NCBI RefSeq assembly: GCF_021155775.2
Contig: NC_060234.1
Span: forward strand, 19,182,526-19,246,525
Direction of reading: 5' to 3'
Length of the DNA: 64,000 bases
DNA from: Neodiprion pinetum
Lineage: Eukaryota > Arthropoda > Insecta > Hymenoptera > Diprionidae
Made by a program: the position numbers and the translations under genes. The notes under the pieces were generated by a model, which saw only the letters and a list, made by a program, of their open reading frames with translations, searched no databases and had not been told where the DNA came from. Below, piece after piece: positions 1 to 11,679 of this stretch; positions within the stretch are counted from its first letter, which is position 1, and the number at the start of each line of letters is the position of its first letter.

Positions 1-2
1 TG

Positions 3-1134
3 AGCGTGCATTTACCGGTCGGCTCGTTCGAGTGGGAGTATCAGCACATCGATATTACAAACCATCCGGACGATTCGCCGATCGGTTACTTTCGGGAGGT
101 AGATTTGGACTATCCTGTAGAACTCCACGAGGATCACAAAGACTTGCCTCTTTGTCCCGAGCATTTTACTCCTCCAGGTAGTAAGAACGCCAAACTCGCG
201 ACCACCCTTCACCCCAAAACAAAGTATATATTGCACTATAGAAATTTGAAGCAGTGTTTGAGTTTAGGATTGAAAGTAACGAAAGTGCACAGAGTTTTAA
301 AGTTCGCACAATCTCCATGGCTCGAGCCTTACATCATGCTCAACACAGACATGCGTAAGCGGTCGAGGAATGAATTTGAGAAAAACGTTTATAAACTAAT
401 GAACAACGCGGTGTTCGGTAAGACTATGGAGAATGTGCGAAATCATAAAGATGTTAAATTGGTCACAAAATGGGAGGGAAGAGGTGGTGCGAGAACGCTT
501 ATTGCCCGAGCAATCTTTCACAGCTGCACTGTATTTGGCACTGATATGGTTAGCATTGAAATGAATCGTGTCAAAGTTCACTTTGCTAAGCCGATTTACG
601 TCGGCGCATCAATTCTAGATCTGTCAAAAATCTTTCTCTACGATTTCCACTACAATTATATTAAAACCAACTTTTAGAATAAACAAGCTAAATTGATGTA
701 TACCGACACAGACAGCCTTATTTATCAATTCAATGTGCCTAATATCTACGATATCATCAAACGTGATGTAGATACAATGTTTGATACCTCTGACTATCCG
801 CCCGACAATGTGTATGGTATTCCCCTTAGAAACAAGAAACGACTAGGGTTAATGAAGGATGTAAAATAACGGTAAAATTATGACAGAGTTTGTGGGACTG
901 TGAGCAAAGCTGTACACATTTACTACGATGGGTGAGGATGGGGAAAAATATGACGGTGGCGTAAAAGTGAGTAAGCGTGCCAAGGGTGTAAAAAATTCAT
1001 CGATAAATAGCATCACGTTTGATGATTATAAGCGCTGTCTGATGGCTTACCAAGAGTTGACTCTCCCACAGTATTTAATACGCAGTAAAAAACATGAAGT
1101 AAGCACGATCGTACAAAAAAAATTGGCCCAATAG
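3..1134 (+). pseudogene. Polinton/Maverick-type protein-primed family B DNA polymerase, C-terminal part, broken
   Basis: Degraded C-terminal half of the DNA polymerase of a Polinton/Maverick element; the frame is open to the left window edge. Seen: the conserved finger-region block KLMNNAVFGKTMEN (nt 392-433) and the catalytic motif C block YTDTDS (nt 699-716), followed by a C-terminal part ending EFVGL, KRAKGVKNS and ITFDDYKRCL. Breaks: an in-frame TAG at 675-677, a TAA at 866-868, a change of frame between about 868 and 880, and a TGA at 901-903, so it cannot make an intact enzyme. The family normally replicates self-synthesising transposons related to adintoviruses and other virus-like elements. 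The convergent integrase fragment at 1584-2063 supports one element. The N-terminal part lies outside the window. Confidence 0.88.
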
Positions 1135-1429
1135 CTATAGGATAAACTGTAGCCGTAGAATTGATGTAAATATTTGATGTTTGACGCCTCGGACGATCCA
1201 CCAATGGGGCGGAAACGTTTCACCATCAATACGATGTTTAATGGATTTAAAAATGTGAATTCATATACTTAACAATTATTTATTTATTATTATTAATATA
1301 TCGAGCAATTATTCATATTTATTTGTTTACCACGAGAAAAGTTTTCAGAAAATGAAAAAAAAAGTTTTACAAAAAATAAAATGTGTAATAATCGTATGGA
1401 AAAATTGCATATCATCATCATCATCATCA

Positions 1430-1464
<35 letters not shown>

Positions 1465-1583
1465 GTTATTATTATTTTCATAGTACAGAGTATGGCACAT
1501 GTGCGTACAAAGGAAATAAAATGTGGAAATATTTGTATATTCAAAATCGTTGATTGTAATTCGGAAAATACATACAAATTATG
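1135..1583. other. Gap between polymerase and integrase remnants
   Basis: AT-rich non-coding DNA between the convergent polymerase and integrase fragments, presumably decayed interior of the same element. It contains the trinucleotide microsatellite listed separately. Open frames here are translations of that microsatellite. Confidence 0.5.
1410..1476. repeat. Trinucleotide microsatellite (ATC)n then (ATT)n
   Basis: About seven ATC units followed by about a dozen ATT units with one interruption (TATTGTTATT). It produces spurious poly-Ile and poly-Met frames on the two strands. Confidence 0.95.
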
Positions 1584-2063
1584 TTACATGTCTGTTTTAT
1601 TTATCCAACTATTGTGCGAATTATCAAAACCCAACCACTTCACATAGAACAGATTCCCCCGTTTGCGTAATACTTTCTCCACAAGGTAGCCGTCGGGATA
1701 TTTCACTTTGGCGAGCTCTTCCTCGTAGAAGCCCCCCTCGATAGGATGATCTTGATAATCGGTAAGTTTGTAGGTGGGTGGATTGGTATTTTTCACCTCA
1801 CTCACGGTGAATATTTCTGTCGTCCAATTGGGTGTATAGCCTTTTTCGAATACATTCTTGTACTTGCTGATTCGAACTCGATCGCCTACACTGAATTTCC
1901 GCGCTCGATCACTTCGTTTGATTTGCCGAGACTTGTATACGCCTTGATACAGTTGTTTTTCATTGTCCGTGCAGGCATCCACCGGTTTTATTCGAATCGT
2001 GCGATGCTTGGTGCTATTGTAGGACTTCATGGAATTAACCCAAAATATTAATACACTTGTCAA
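1584..2063 (-). pseudogene. Polinton/Maverick integrase, C-terminal fragment with chromodomain
   Basis: Minus-strand fragment of the retroviral-type integrase encoded by Polintons. Seen: the end of the integrase core/linker (NSTKHRTIRIKP), a C-terminal SH3-like region (KFSVGDRVRISKYKNVFEKG followed by a conserved W), then a chromodomain-like tail with YLVEKVLRKRG and FYVKWLGFDNSHNSW. The catalytic DDE part is missing and the first residues look unrelated, so the gene is truncated at its 5' side. In this family the chromodomain is thought to direct insertion towards marked chromatin. It faces the polymerase fragment tail-to-tail. Confidence 0.88.
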
Positions 2064-2635
2064 ATCCTAGGAGAGTAAACCGCTTCCACATTTTATTTTT
2101 TCAATGTTCGACTAAAACGTTCGCATATCGACGCCTTTAAGAACCTGAAAGCGTTCCAACAAGCACCAAGGCACAGTGTTCGACCGTGTAACACAGTGTC
2201 ACACTGTGTCTCCTTGCTGGAAAGCTCCCTGTGTTACTCGGAAGGCGAATGCAGCCAGCATCATGTCGAAATCGGTAACTCTCTGATGTTCTGGAATAAG
2301 TTCTCAACTCTACCGTTGGAACATCTCAGGGGTCGCAAGCGCATGAGGATTTTCGGGTGTCACACGAAAGCTCATTAGGGTAACTGTCTTCATATTTTTC
2401 AGTGAATGCTTGAACGTCTTGAAAAACCTAGCCATGGAGCCTTACTCTAGGCTCCATGAACCTAGCCGTCACATGTGTACCAGAAATGAAATCAGATCAA
2501 ATTTTTTCATTTCTGATAATAACGATAGTTGCAAACGTTATATGAAATCGAATTCTACAGTTTAGATGTATATAGATATACTTTAGCTGGGGTGATGTTA
2601 CACATTACGTTTTTTAAATTTATATCTGCTTCAAC
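2064..2635. other. Intergenic, no gene seen
   Basis: No coding signal recognised. This may include further decayed Polinton sequence, but no capsid, ATPase or terminal repeat is visible. Confidence 0.4.
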
Positions 2636-2639
2636 TTAA

Positions 2640-3065
2640 GAGGGTGCCATATGGACGTTGACGTATATATCTTCCAATATTGAAGTCAACGTATCTCAAA
2701 CTCGGAAAAGGGCCCAACGGTTCATTCCATTCTAGAAAACACACTGAAATACAGTTTAATTTTACGCGGAAATAAAGAAATGGCATGAATTCTACGAAAT
2801 CGCAATAGTAAATTCGTAGATTTCATGATTCATTCATTCATATGATTCAGAAATAAAGAAACTGCAGGAATTCTACGAATTTACTATCCCGATTTCGCAG
2901 AATCTGTGCCATTGTTTCATTTGTGTCTCAAGTGAAAATGAATTGAAGTGTTTTTGTGTAGAATTGCCAGAGAATGGGGCTATTAAGCCATTTTTCGCGT
3001 TTGCGATAGCCGACTTTGATATTTGAAGACATATATGACAACGTCGAAATCGACTAGGCACCCCC
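2640..3065. mobile_element. Palindromic MITE, TTAA-flanked, copy 1
   Basis: A 426-bp element whose ends are inverted (GAGGGTGCC... and ...GGCACCCCC) and which is directly flanked by TTAA at 2636-2639 and 3066-3069. The arms pair through most of the length; for example the block GACGTTGACGTATATATCTT on the left matches the reverse complement of the right arm. Two relatives lie at 24703-25011 and 60410-60769. TTAA target duplication is typical of piggyBac-superfamily elements; there is no coding capacity. Confidence 0.85.
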
Positions 3066-3069
3066 TTAA

Positions 3070-4240
3070 CTTACTAATTTGGTTTTTGGCAAGCTTCAGA
3101 AAATGAAATTTGGAAAGGTTCCAACAAATCCTATTTGACAAGCAAAAATACTAACATCAAGACAGTTAACAACTTTATTTTACTGCTTCACCACAATTAA
3201 TCATACAAATATCAACGGTAACATCACCGCTATTTCAATATTTTCACAGATACACGTAATTATAATATTCGTTTTCTTTGCTTAAAAATTATCAAGTACA
3301 AATACAATAAATATACAGACCATTTGATAAGTACGTTGCGCAGTTGTAATAGATTTTCATGAATAATAATTACTCTGCTATATATACCTATATGTGCTAT
3401 GTACCATATTACTAATCTTTAACGTGACATTCTCTTATGTGTGTAAAAGCAGAAAAATTTTTAGGGTACGTACATACTGACATGAGCAAAATTAATATTT
3501 CAGGCCTATAGTTCAATATGGTGCAGCATAATACAGGGAGGATAAAAGTGCGAATGATTTACATTACATTATTACGACAAAATGTGCCGTATTTAACATA
3601 ATATTAACTATCAAATTGCTGTGGCGTAGTATTACAGTAAGAACTACTTTTTCCCCATTGTAAGCTAATTTCGTCCACGCTGCTTGGAAGATAGTACTAG
3701 CGAACAAGTCAATCAAGAACAGAGAGCTGAATCACATCAGTTGTCAGAGAAGAATACTGTTTGCAAGTGCAATCAAAGTATACAACAATTTCTCTATGCA
3801 TAAAGAATATTTTTTTTCTTGTTGGTACTTTCAAATGATTACCTGCTAAAAATCATCATATCGAGGTCAATTCGGTAAAACGTTTATGCTGATTTGTTAA
3901 ATTTTGGTGTGTATAAACTCTCATAAAGAATATTTGTCACTGTGGAATGTTATGTACAACCTTAATTTATATTCTCGGCAATTAAGTCAGATCTTTGTAG
4001 TGCAGTTATCATGTTATGATTATCCAAGAATGTTGTATACGAAATTGTCTAGTTCCAATATACATATAATTCTCTCAGAGTCTTGTAGTTGCGGATAAAT
4101 ATTCAAATGTATTTGAAACTCTGTTGTGTCAACTTGGCATGAAACTATTATTTGGTAATAGAATTATATTCAATATTATTGTAATACATCATACAGTCGT
4201 TAGACTGAAGTTCACTTGACCTCTAATCTATCTATATGGG
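3070..4240 (-). other. Probable 3' UTR and downstream flank of the TMEM68-like gene
   Basis: No coding exon seen. A minus-strand AATAAA (plus-strand tttatt near 3174-3179) would give a 3' UTR of about 1 kb for the TMEM68-like gene; this is a guess from the hexamer only. Confidence 0.3.
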
Positions 4241-7200
4241 CTATTTCTCATACCGAACATCACTAGACATCTGGTAAACTCTCTCCAGGAGAGCCCTTGT
4301 TATGCTTCCAGGCAATTTTTGATGCTTCTTTATTAAATCTTCTAATGCTGTTGCTACCTGAGTAGATAAATATGTTCATTACCAATTCAGAGTGAATTAT
4401 CCGTTTTTGCAATATTTGATTCTCTCAATATTGTCAATTCCGTTTCACACAATTTGCTGAACCCATGATTTGATATATTAAAATTTGGCTTATTACTGTC
4501 ATGTAGGATCGACCTTGAAACTATATCTCATGAAAATTGAAGATACTTCGGTAACTGATAAAAAAAAACCAATCAAATAGAACGACATAAGTCTCCATTA
4601 GATGATGCAATATAAGATTTTAATAGAAAAATGCATTTAAACATACCTTCACCTGGAGCTCTTCAGCTGACAAAGAACTGTCGTACGAAATCGGTTTGCC
4701 AACAAAAGTAATAAGTTTCACTGGAAAGCCACCAAATATTGGCACAAACGGAAATCTGGTTGCTGCATAAATCCGAAGCCATATTCTTCTACCCCAACTC
4801 ACTGTCCTGAATGCTTCTCTCAAATTCCTTGTAAAGATAGGAATTATTTTCTAATATGAAAAAATGAATGATTTTTAGACAAAATGGGTACATAATATTT
4901 CATACTTTCCAAAAAGGTAGTCAGATCTATTAATCTTACCACTTTAGCATCCAGTGCCACCTTAGCGAAACCTAATCGCTTCTTCCACATAAGGCGGTAA
5001 TAACAGTCCCCAAATTGTGCCTCGTAAACACCGCCAGGAGAAATAGCTAGCATGTTTCCTTCTTTCAAAATAGATGAACATGTCTGTATTGTACCAGGAA
5101 TAACTTTCAAAACGTCGGATATGATGGACCAACCAGGAACTTTGAATAGGAAACGATCGGCAACTGTGTGAATTAGTTTGGAATTGTAAAGGAATACTTT
5201 GGATATGAAATAGTAAAGGTCTATCGGAATAGCTCCATGGTAATATACGAACAACACTGGCTCGTTTTCTGGAATATTATTCAGTCCAACAATCTCGTAA
5301 CCTGTCAAAAACCATGGTAAATAACATTAAATTATATATTTTTTTTTCAGAATATTTTCTACTTCAGATTCAAAAGTTTAATCAATGACTATAAAACGAA
5401 TCTCTCACTTAAAAATCCTGCAGCTTATCTACATTTACAAAGTGAAGAATATTCGATGTATTTTCATTTCAACATAGTTTAATACGCCTAGAAAACATTA
5501 AAACATCGACTCTTCTCAACATTTTTGTGCAGATAATCATTCAACAATAAAAAGTCGACTCGGACATTGTCTTCAATAAACTCAAGCTAGTAACTACATC
5601 CAACTTGGTCTAATATTTCAAGATTGCCACTTTGAGTGGCCATGAAATTAACAATTGCCACACTTCGATTTTGCACAAAAAATCTGATTTCGGATTTTTG
5701 AACTGCATGGTAAATTTATCCTTCAAATTATTATCAAACACTATACTGTGCGTTTTCACAATATGACATTGGATTCCATCCCATTTACACACCATGCCAT
5801 ATCCATCCGTGAGCATCCCAAACCGCGGCTACTGTATTTCGCGCTGCATTTTTCCAATCCGTTTCGTACGCATGTCTTAATCGGGCTCTGAAACAATGTT
5901 CCACGTAAAATTGAGTGACACTCAAAGAATATAAATACATAATATAGTTCGAATCTCAGTGTGGATGAACTGCATTCTTTCATTTTAAGTTTAAGCCATA
6001 TCATTGAAAAACTGATGTATGGAAATCAGACCATACCTATGTAATTTGTAGACATAAAGAATTGATGCAGTGGCGTAAAGGAGTACGACGATCACTAAAG
6101 GAAGTAGAAACGTAATAAGTAAAGGCATAAGTAGCCATGATAGCCAGAGCGTGAAGTCCACGTCGATATCGATGTATTCAACTGAAAAGGATCAAGTATC
6201 ATATCATTCTAAATTGTTTGTGAAAGTGAAGGCACATCATATGATGTCTATCGATTCAATGCTAATAGTTATCAACTCTCTTCTGCCTCTACTGAACGAA
6301 AAACATTTCAACGACAGTCATTTCATTCAAACTGGATTCGTAGTGTTTTTTGTAGCTGTTGTGTGGAGTTTTGCATTTAGCGACGTTGCAACAAAAAAAT
6401 CGAAAGTAGAAATATTTATAATGGGGGTTTTCAGACTACAGAATTGTCACTCCAGATGGTCCGTAAGCTTGCGTATTTTGAAAAAAAGTTGAACGGACTC
6501 CGTCATCTGAATCATAAGTTCAGAGAAGACAAAATAGTTTTAAAATCTGTGGTAATGTTTGTGTTAATGATAGGGAACAGACATGAAAGAATATCCCTAG
6601 TATGTAATAGGAATGAATCTGAGCAAAATTGAACCATGCCAAGATATCAATGATTTGAGAAGAGATTTTATGACCGGAGTGTTCAATATGATAAAACTCT
6701 GATGTTTTTGACCTGATTTAACCATTTTTGGGCTCCTTTTGCTTGTTGACAAAGTTTCCACAACTTGTATGAAAAAAATTTGATAGATCACACATAAAAG
6801 TATTCTCATATTATAACGTGCAAATTAAGAGCTGACAAAAATCTGTTATACCGCTGTAACTATTTACATACATTTTGAAGATGTCCGCTTGTGAAAATTT
6901 GTTCAAGCAATTTCTGGCGATATTTATGGCAAACAAAATAAGTCCAACAACACTAGATTCAGATCAAAAACACAAGGGTCAAATCCTTACAAATGTTTCA
7001 ACTATAAAACTTTTCCTCAAGTTGTGGATACCTCATCTCGATAATGCTCGGATTTGCTCAGTGCCATTTTTATTATATGTATATCAGAGATATATTATCA
7101 TTCTTTTTTTATTATCATTGGTACAAATAACATTTCTGGAGATTTTTCATTCACCTTTTGATTCAGATGCTGTTCAGTCAGTTGCTCAATAACTGAGGTT

Positions 7201-7825
7201 CAAATACATTCAACTTCCATTATACTATCATGAAGGATTTTTATGATTTGTCATATTGTACTACCTTCCATCGGTATTATCAGTCATATGAATGCTACTC
7301 TGATACATACGATTATTCTGACCAATTACTGTGTGAGTACATAGCTAAAGTGGCCCATCTGGGTTTACTCTATAATAAGGATAGATGTGGTGAAATAAAT
7401 AATCGTAATTTACGCCTGCCATAACTGTGTCGATCTCATGCACTGCTTATTTCAACAAATGAAATTATTATTTCTGATAAAAAATTAAATCCTGCCAAAT
7501 TTCACAGATGGCAAAACGTATTATTTATCAGAATTTCACGTTTATACTAAAATTATCTCACTATCCATACTTTACTCAGGTTTGTAATAATTCAAAGTTG
7601 GAGACACAGTGCATGTGAATTAATTAGCAAGTAACCTATATATCATCAGAAGTGATTTGGTAGCAAATTGACGAAATAGTAAGGCCTAATGTCTAACATC
7701 ACGTGTAGTTACGTTTAGTTTTGGGGTTAGAAGATGATGCATTGTTTTTTCAATAGAAAATAAATAAAATGTTTACCTATGAAACCACCTATCATCTGCC
7801 AAATATTTGGTACTAACGATATCAT
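4241..7825 (-). CDS. TMEM68: TMEM68-type membrane acyltransferase, six exons, complete
   Basis: Exons on the minus strand: 7825-7777, 6181-6037, 5887-5793, 5301-4940, 4850-4647 and 4357-4241; all introns are GT-AG and phases agree. They encode 323 residues, almost the length of the vertebrate protein (324). Residues about 1-60 hold a short leader and a strong hydrophobic membrane segment (LLMPLLITFLLPLVIVVLL). Then comes a conserved DAHGWIWHGYEIVGLNNIP region and the acyltransferase signature HGAIPID (H118, D124; an H-X5-D form). Further blocks are AISPGGVYEA, the AKVKIIPIFTRNLREAFR substrate-side block, and FGGFPVKLITFVGKPI. The C-terminus has KHQKLPGSITRALLERV. The human protein (also called DIESL) is an ER glycerolipid acyltransferase reported to make triacylglycerol. 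The start codon in exon 1 is the first ATG in frame and the exon 1-2 junction restores a codon. No defects seen. Confidence 0.94.
6600..7090. repeat. Fold-back repeat inside TMEM68 intron 1
   Basis: Two diverged arms (about 6600-6805 and 6885-7090) are inverted copies of one another: the reverse complement of the left arm and the right arm share blocks such as CAGNTCAAAAACA and GCTCNGATT. A third related segment lies at about 34255-34480 in the second ATAD2-like gene. The weak open frames on both strands here are frames of this repeat, not genes. Confidence 0.65.
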
Positions 7826-8222
7826 GTTTATAAATTACGATTAGAGGTGGACAAAATGGAACAAAATAATCACAATGTTTAATAAATTTAATTAATTCAC
7901 GCACATAATTGTCACTGATGTTTTTTTTTTGTTCTTTTTTTCTTTCTCTGCAAAACCCTTGCGCGTATCCTTGTATTTCGCACTTTGGGGTTAGTTTCTA
8001 CAGTTTCTTGATTTGAACAGCTTCTGAATTCGGATTCGAGTTATTCTGTCCAGCTGAGTGGAACAAATATAGAGTGTGTTCGGAAATTGACTGACAGTAC
8101 TGTCAGTACTGGTTTTCCGTTCTAAAATGCTTTTCAGCACGGCTGACACGACTAAAATGTATCACCATTTCGTTGGACATTGGTCCTAGGGAACTACTGA
8201 CTTCCGGCTGTCGAGACTGTCA
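7826..8222. promoter_or_regulatory. Upstream region of the TMEM68-like gene
   Basis: The promoter and 5' UTR of the minus-strand TMEM68-like gene must lie here or further right. No clear TATA box or initiator could be assigned. Confidence 0.3.
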
Positions 8223-8230
8223 GCAGCGAG

Positions 8231-8551
8231 CACGGTCTTACATACAGGTCTTGCGACTCAATAGAATTCCAATGGTAGAGAGTGGCTCCTCTGTTGAAGA
8301 AAAATCCAGATGGAGCTGCGATCGAGGGATGCATCAACATAACCTACAATGTTTGAATAAGCCTTTGACACGTCTTATAATATGTAAATAAAATTTATGG
8401 GTTAGGATTCCACGCCCATGTGACGCGCGAGCGCGACTATCGTCATCCTTGTCGCACCGGGCATCCCTCGATCGCAGCGACGCTAGCGGCTTGACACGTT
8501 AAGAGGCCCACGTCGAAACTCAGAGTCGCAAGACCTGTATGTAAGACCGTG
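8231..8551. mobile_element. hAT-like MITE with 29-bp perfect TIRs and 8-bp TSD
   Basis: A 321-bp element. The terminal inverted repeats at 8231-8259 and 8523-8551 are identical over 29 bp (beginning CACGGTCTTACATACAGGTC). The 8-bp direct repeat GCAGCGAG flanks it exactly (8223-8230 and 8552-8559), the target-duplication size of hAT superfamily transposons. A second internal inverted pair (near 8314-8334 and 8461-8480, core GCATCCCTCGATCGCAGC) lies inside. No transposase is encoded. The perfect TIRs suggest a young insertion. Confidence 0.9.
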
Positions 8552-8771
8552 GCAGCGAGGTAGTGCAGAGCCAATAATGCATATGGCACCGTCCTGTGAG
8601 CACATGCAGGGGGTCCGCACTCGAGTGTGGAGAGCTGAGATAGAATAGTTCCCAGCTGAGGGAGCTTAGCCATGGTGGCGTTGTATGCGCGCTCGGCAGT
8701 AAGTATAGTTTAGGCCAATCAGAATATACATGAATATACACCAGTGTTACACACTGGTTACACACTTTTTT

Positions 8772-9015
8772 TCTACTCTCAAATCCTCTCAAACGATTCT
8801 CAAAAGATTAAAAAAAAAATTAAACGTCCAAGTCCATTTTTTGAGGAGATAGAAAATATGGGGGCCAACTTCACACCCAAAATTAAAATCAATTTTCCGG
8901 AAAGACTATTAACTCTCAAACGATTTTTCTTTACTCTCAAACCCTCTCAAACGATTCTCAAACGAATTGCATTTTTTAGATTTAAAAATAATAACTTCGG
9001 GGGGCCAACTTCACG
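8772..9015. repeat. Short diverged direct repeats
   Basis: The phrase CTCTCAAACGATTCTCAAA occurs near 8785 and 8943, and GGGGGCCAACTTCAC near 8860 and 9000, giving a two-copy direct repeat of about 140-160 bp. Function unknown. Confidence 0.6.
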
Positions 9016-11676
9016 GAGGTCCCGATTGCACCTTCCGACAGCACAAAACGAATGTCCGACAACGAATCACGATATACGACTCACCAACGACCCATGGTAG
9101 AACCGGCCCAACCGGCCTAAGACCGTGCCTGGGCCATTGACGGAAGAAATTAAGGACTGTTACTCGTGGGTAAATTCGGAGCCAATACTCGGTGGGTAAA
9201 TGGGCCTGAGACCATGAAAAGAAGTGTTAACGATCAATCCGGTAGTTTCTTTATCGGCGGAAACCAGCATTAGCACGCAAGCTTGTAAGTAGCATGCAAA
9301 ACCTCATGAGCAACGCCATGGGTAACCGGTTTAAACTGTACTTTAGTCAATGCCCGGGCGCTCAACTGAATATTTGCACCAGTCCAAGCTATGCCGACTA
9401 TTGACATACTGATAAATACATATATATATATGTGTGTGTCATACCGTACCTAGGATACAAGTGTCATCTATGTAAAGCGATTTATGCAATTGACCACTGT
9501 CACTAGGACCGGCGTTCGAATAAACGAATTAGTTGTTGAGAATCGTGAAAATGAAGTATGATGTTCCGTTAAAATATGTCAAACCGAGTTAATCTTATAT
9601 CGAGATGCAATATAGATAATAAGATAACTTAGTTATCTAAATCGAAAGATAGGTTAGGTATATCACTGGAAGTTGGAGTTGCGAGCATGCACCGTTGGCT
9701 ATCTTCACCGCAGGCTACGGGCCGCGCAGCAGGGAGAGGAGAAGCTGTTTCACAACGACAGGGGAACTAGCGTTCACTACACACATACCTACGTAACGTG
9801 AAATTCTATCTGCTGAACGTACCTAAATGCGGGTGTATTCTACCAGTGTTAGTTTCCGAATGAAATTCAACGCGTTATACAGGCAACACAGTTAAAAATC
9901 GTATTTATTTTTTTTTTGGTAGTTAGAGCGTTGGTCGATATACGTGTACGCGGCATGAGTTAGCAAGTCTTGTGAACAACCTAGCTATGTAAAATTTTGG
10001 AAAAGTTGCGACCTCACAGCTTTACGAATCTTATCCAATGAGGTTTGTTCATTACAACGACGATCAGCCACCCCTCGCTGCCTTCTACTTTCGTCATATA
10101 GCTCACCGCGCAACGGATACTTACCAGATGAAGGTATTTATTATTCATTATCAATTATCAAAGAATGTACTGTCGTTTTCGATTGATTGATTTCATGCGC
10201 GCGCGCGATTATCACGACAGACTTTTAACTGTATCCTCCTCGTTTCGGGTACAGGCTGTACGTTTTGAGCTTTGTTTATCATTGTATTTACTGTTATGTT
10301 TGCATCCTTACTCTCTCTACGATCACATTGTTTTTATTAACATTTCTTACTACGTGCAAGGCTCTGGCCAAGGAAATCTGTTCATTTCGTTGAGATATAA
10401 GGTCTGGGTTAAAAGGGATGCAAAAAGCAATGGTTTTTATTTTTATATTCAAATAAACCTAATCCGAATTGTTGAATGTATATTTTACTACATATTATTA
10501 TTACATTCTTTTTATACAAGGCATTTCACTGGGCAGTCGTAAATTTATCTTTAATGCATTTTTTTTTTTGCTTTGGGTATTGTCGCCTCTTCTATTGGAC
10601 AAAAAATTTTGCTCTCAACAAAGAAAGATTTGCAATAACAAAAGTATAAGTCTGTTTCAAAGATTATTCTTTAATTCTTCTTGTCCAGGGTAAGACAAGT
10701 AGTAAAAAAAAAGTTTAACGCCCATTGATCTTTGAATAGACCGTCAAACTCTGTAGGCGCAAAGTCTACCCAATCAAATAATAAAAGTATGACTTTACTG
10801 ACAGACAAGTTTAGGACAATAAATTTATCAATAGTCAATTTAGTTTGACAGTAACATTGAAAGTAAGTGTTGGCAATTGTATATCATTATCAACAGAGTG
10901 GTTTTCTTCATTCAAACCCTGTTCTTTATTTACCAAAGCTTAACTCTCATCATTTACAAAACTGCTTGAACCATTTTCAGTTTTAGGTCTGGACCTTTAT
11001 ATTGCAAGTCTGTTTTTCTTCGGTAAAAAGAATCAGAAATAAGAGGGGTAACTTTGTGTTCAAATTTTGCTAAATGCAACATGTTGAGATTACATTACCT
11101 TTATCTTTGTGCGATTGCTCACACCTTTTATGCAGAGTTTACACATTGAAAATACATACCATACCGCTATATATTATTCAATTAATGTTTGATCATTTTA
11201 AAATAATATTTTCTTCAACTTTTAACTTTGCAAATTATCATGATTTGATAGAAATATTATATCAATTTTGCTTTTTGTTACAGATCTCCTTCTGTGAATT
11301 TCATCAAGCTTATACACACAATAATAATGTACTGGCACAAACTACTTCTGTAGTTTGTTATTTGAAATAAGGTTGGCTTATGATCATTTATTGTTCAAAT
11401 ACTAATAGAAAATTGAGAAAATTTTAATTACCTTAAAAATCATTTTTTTATCATCATAAACATGAAAAACTAGGTCGAGTCAATAGATTTGATTCAATAC
11501 CTTTAATTTATATTCTTAGTTTGAGGTCGTTTTTGAATAATAGCAGAACTACCATAACTAAGAGTTGTTTATTCAGTCATGCATCCATTTTATTTTTACC
11601 ACAATTTTTTTTTTCAAAGTAATTATACATAAATTAAACTTTAAACAATATTATAAAAAACTTGACGTTGTTTTAG
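9016..11676. promoter_or_regulatory. Upstream region and probable 5' UTR exons of the first ATAD2-like gene
   Basis: No coding exon recognised. A 3' splice acceptor (TTGTTTTAG, ending at 11676) sits three bases before the start codon of the downstream gene, so at least one non-coding 5' exon must lie upstream. A somewhat GC-richer stretch near 9660-9780 is a candidate for promoter or first exon. A short TA/TG microsatellite is at about 9419-9439. Confidence 0.4.
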
Positions 11677-11679
11677 ATA

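Noticed and set aside
1293..1647. Open frames with long runs of Ile or Met on both strands
   Set aside because: They are translations of the (ATC)n(ATT)n microsatellite.
8443..8792. Two overlapping minus-strand open frames
   Set aside because: They lie largely within the hAT-like MITE and share its inverted repeat sequence.
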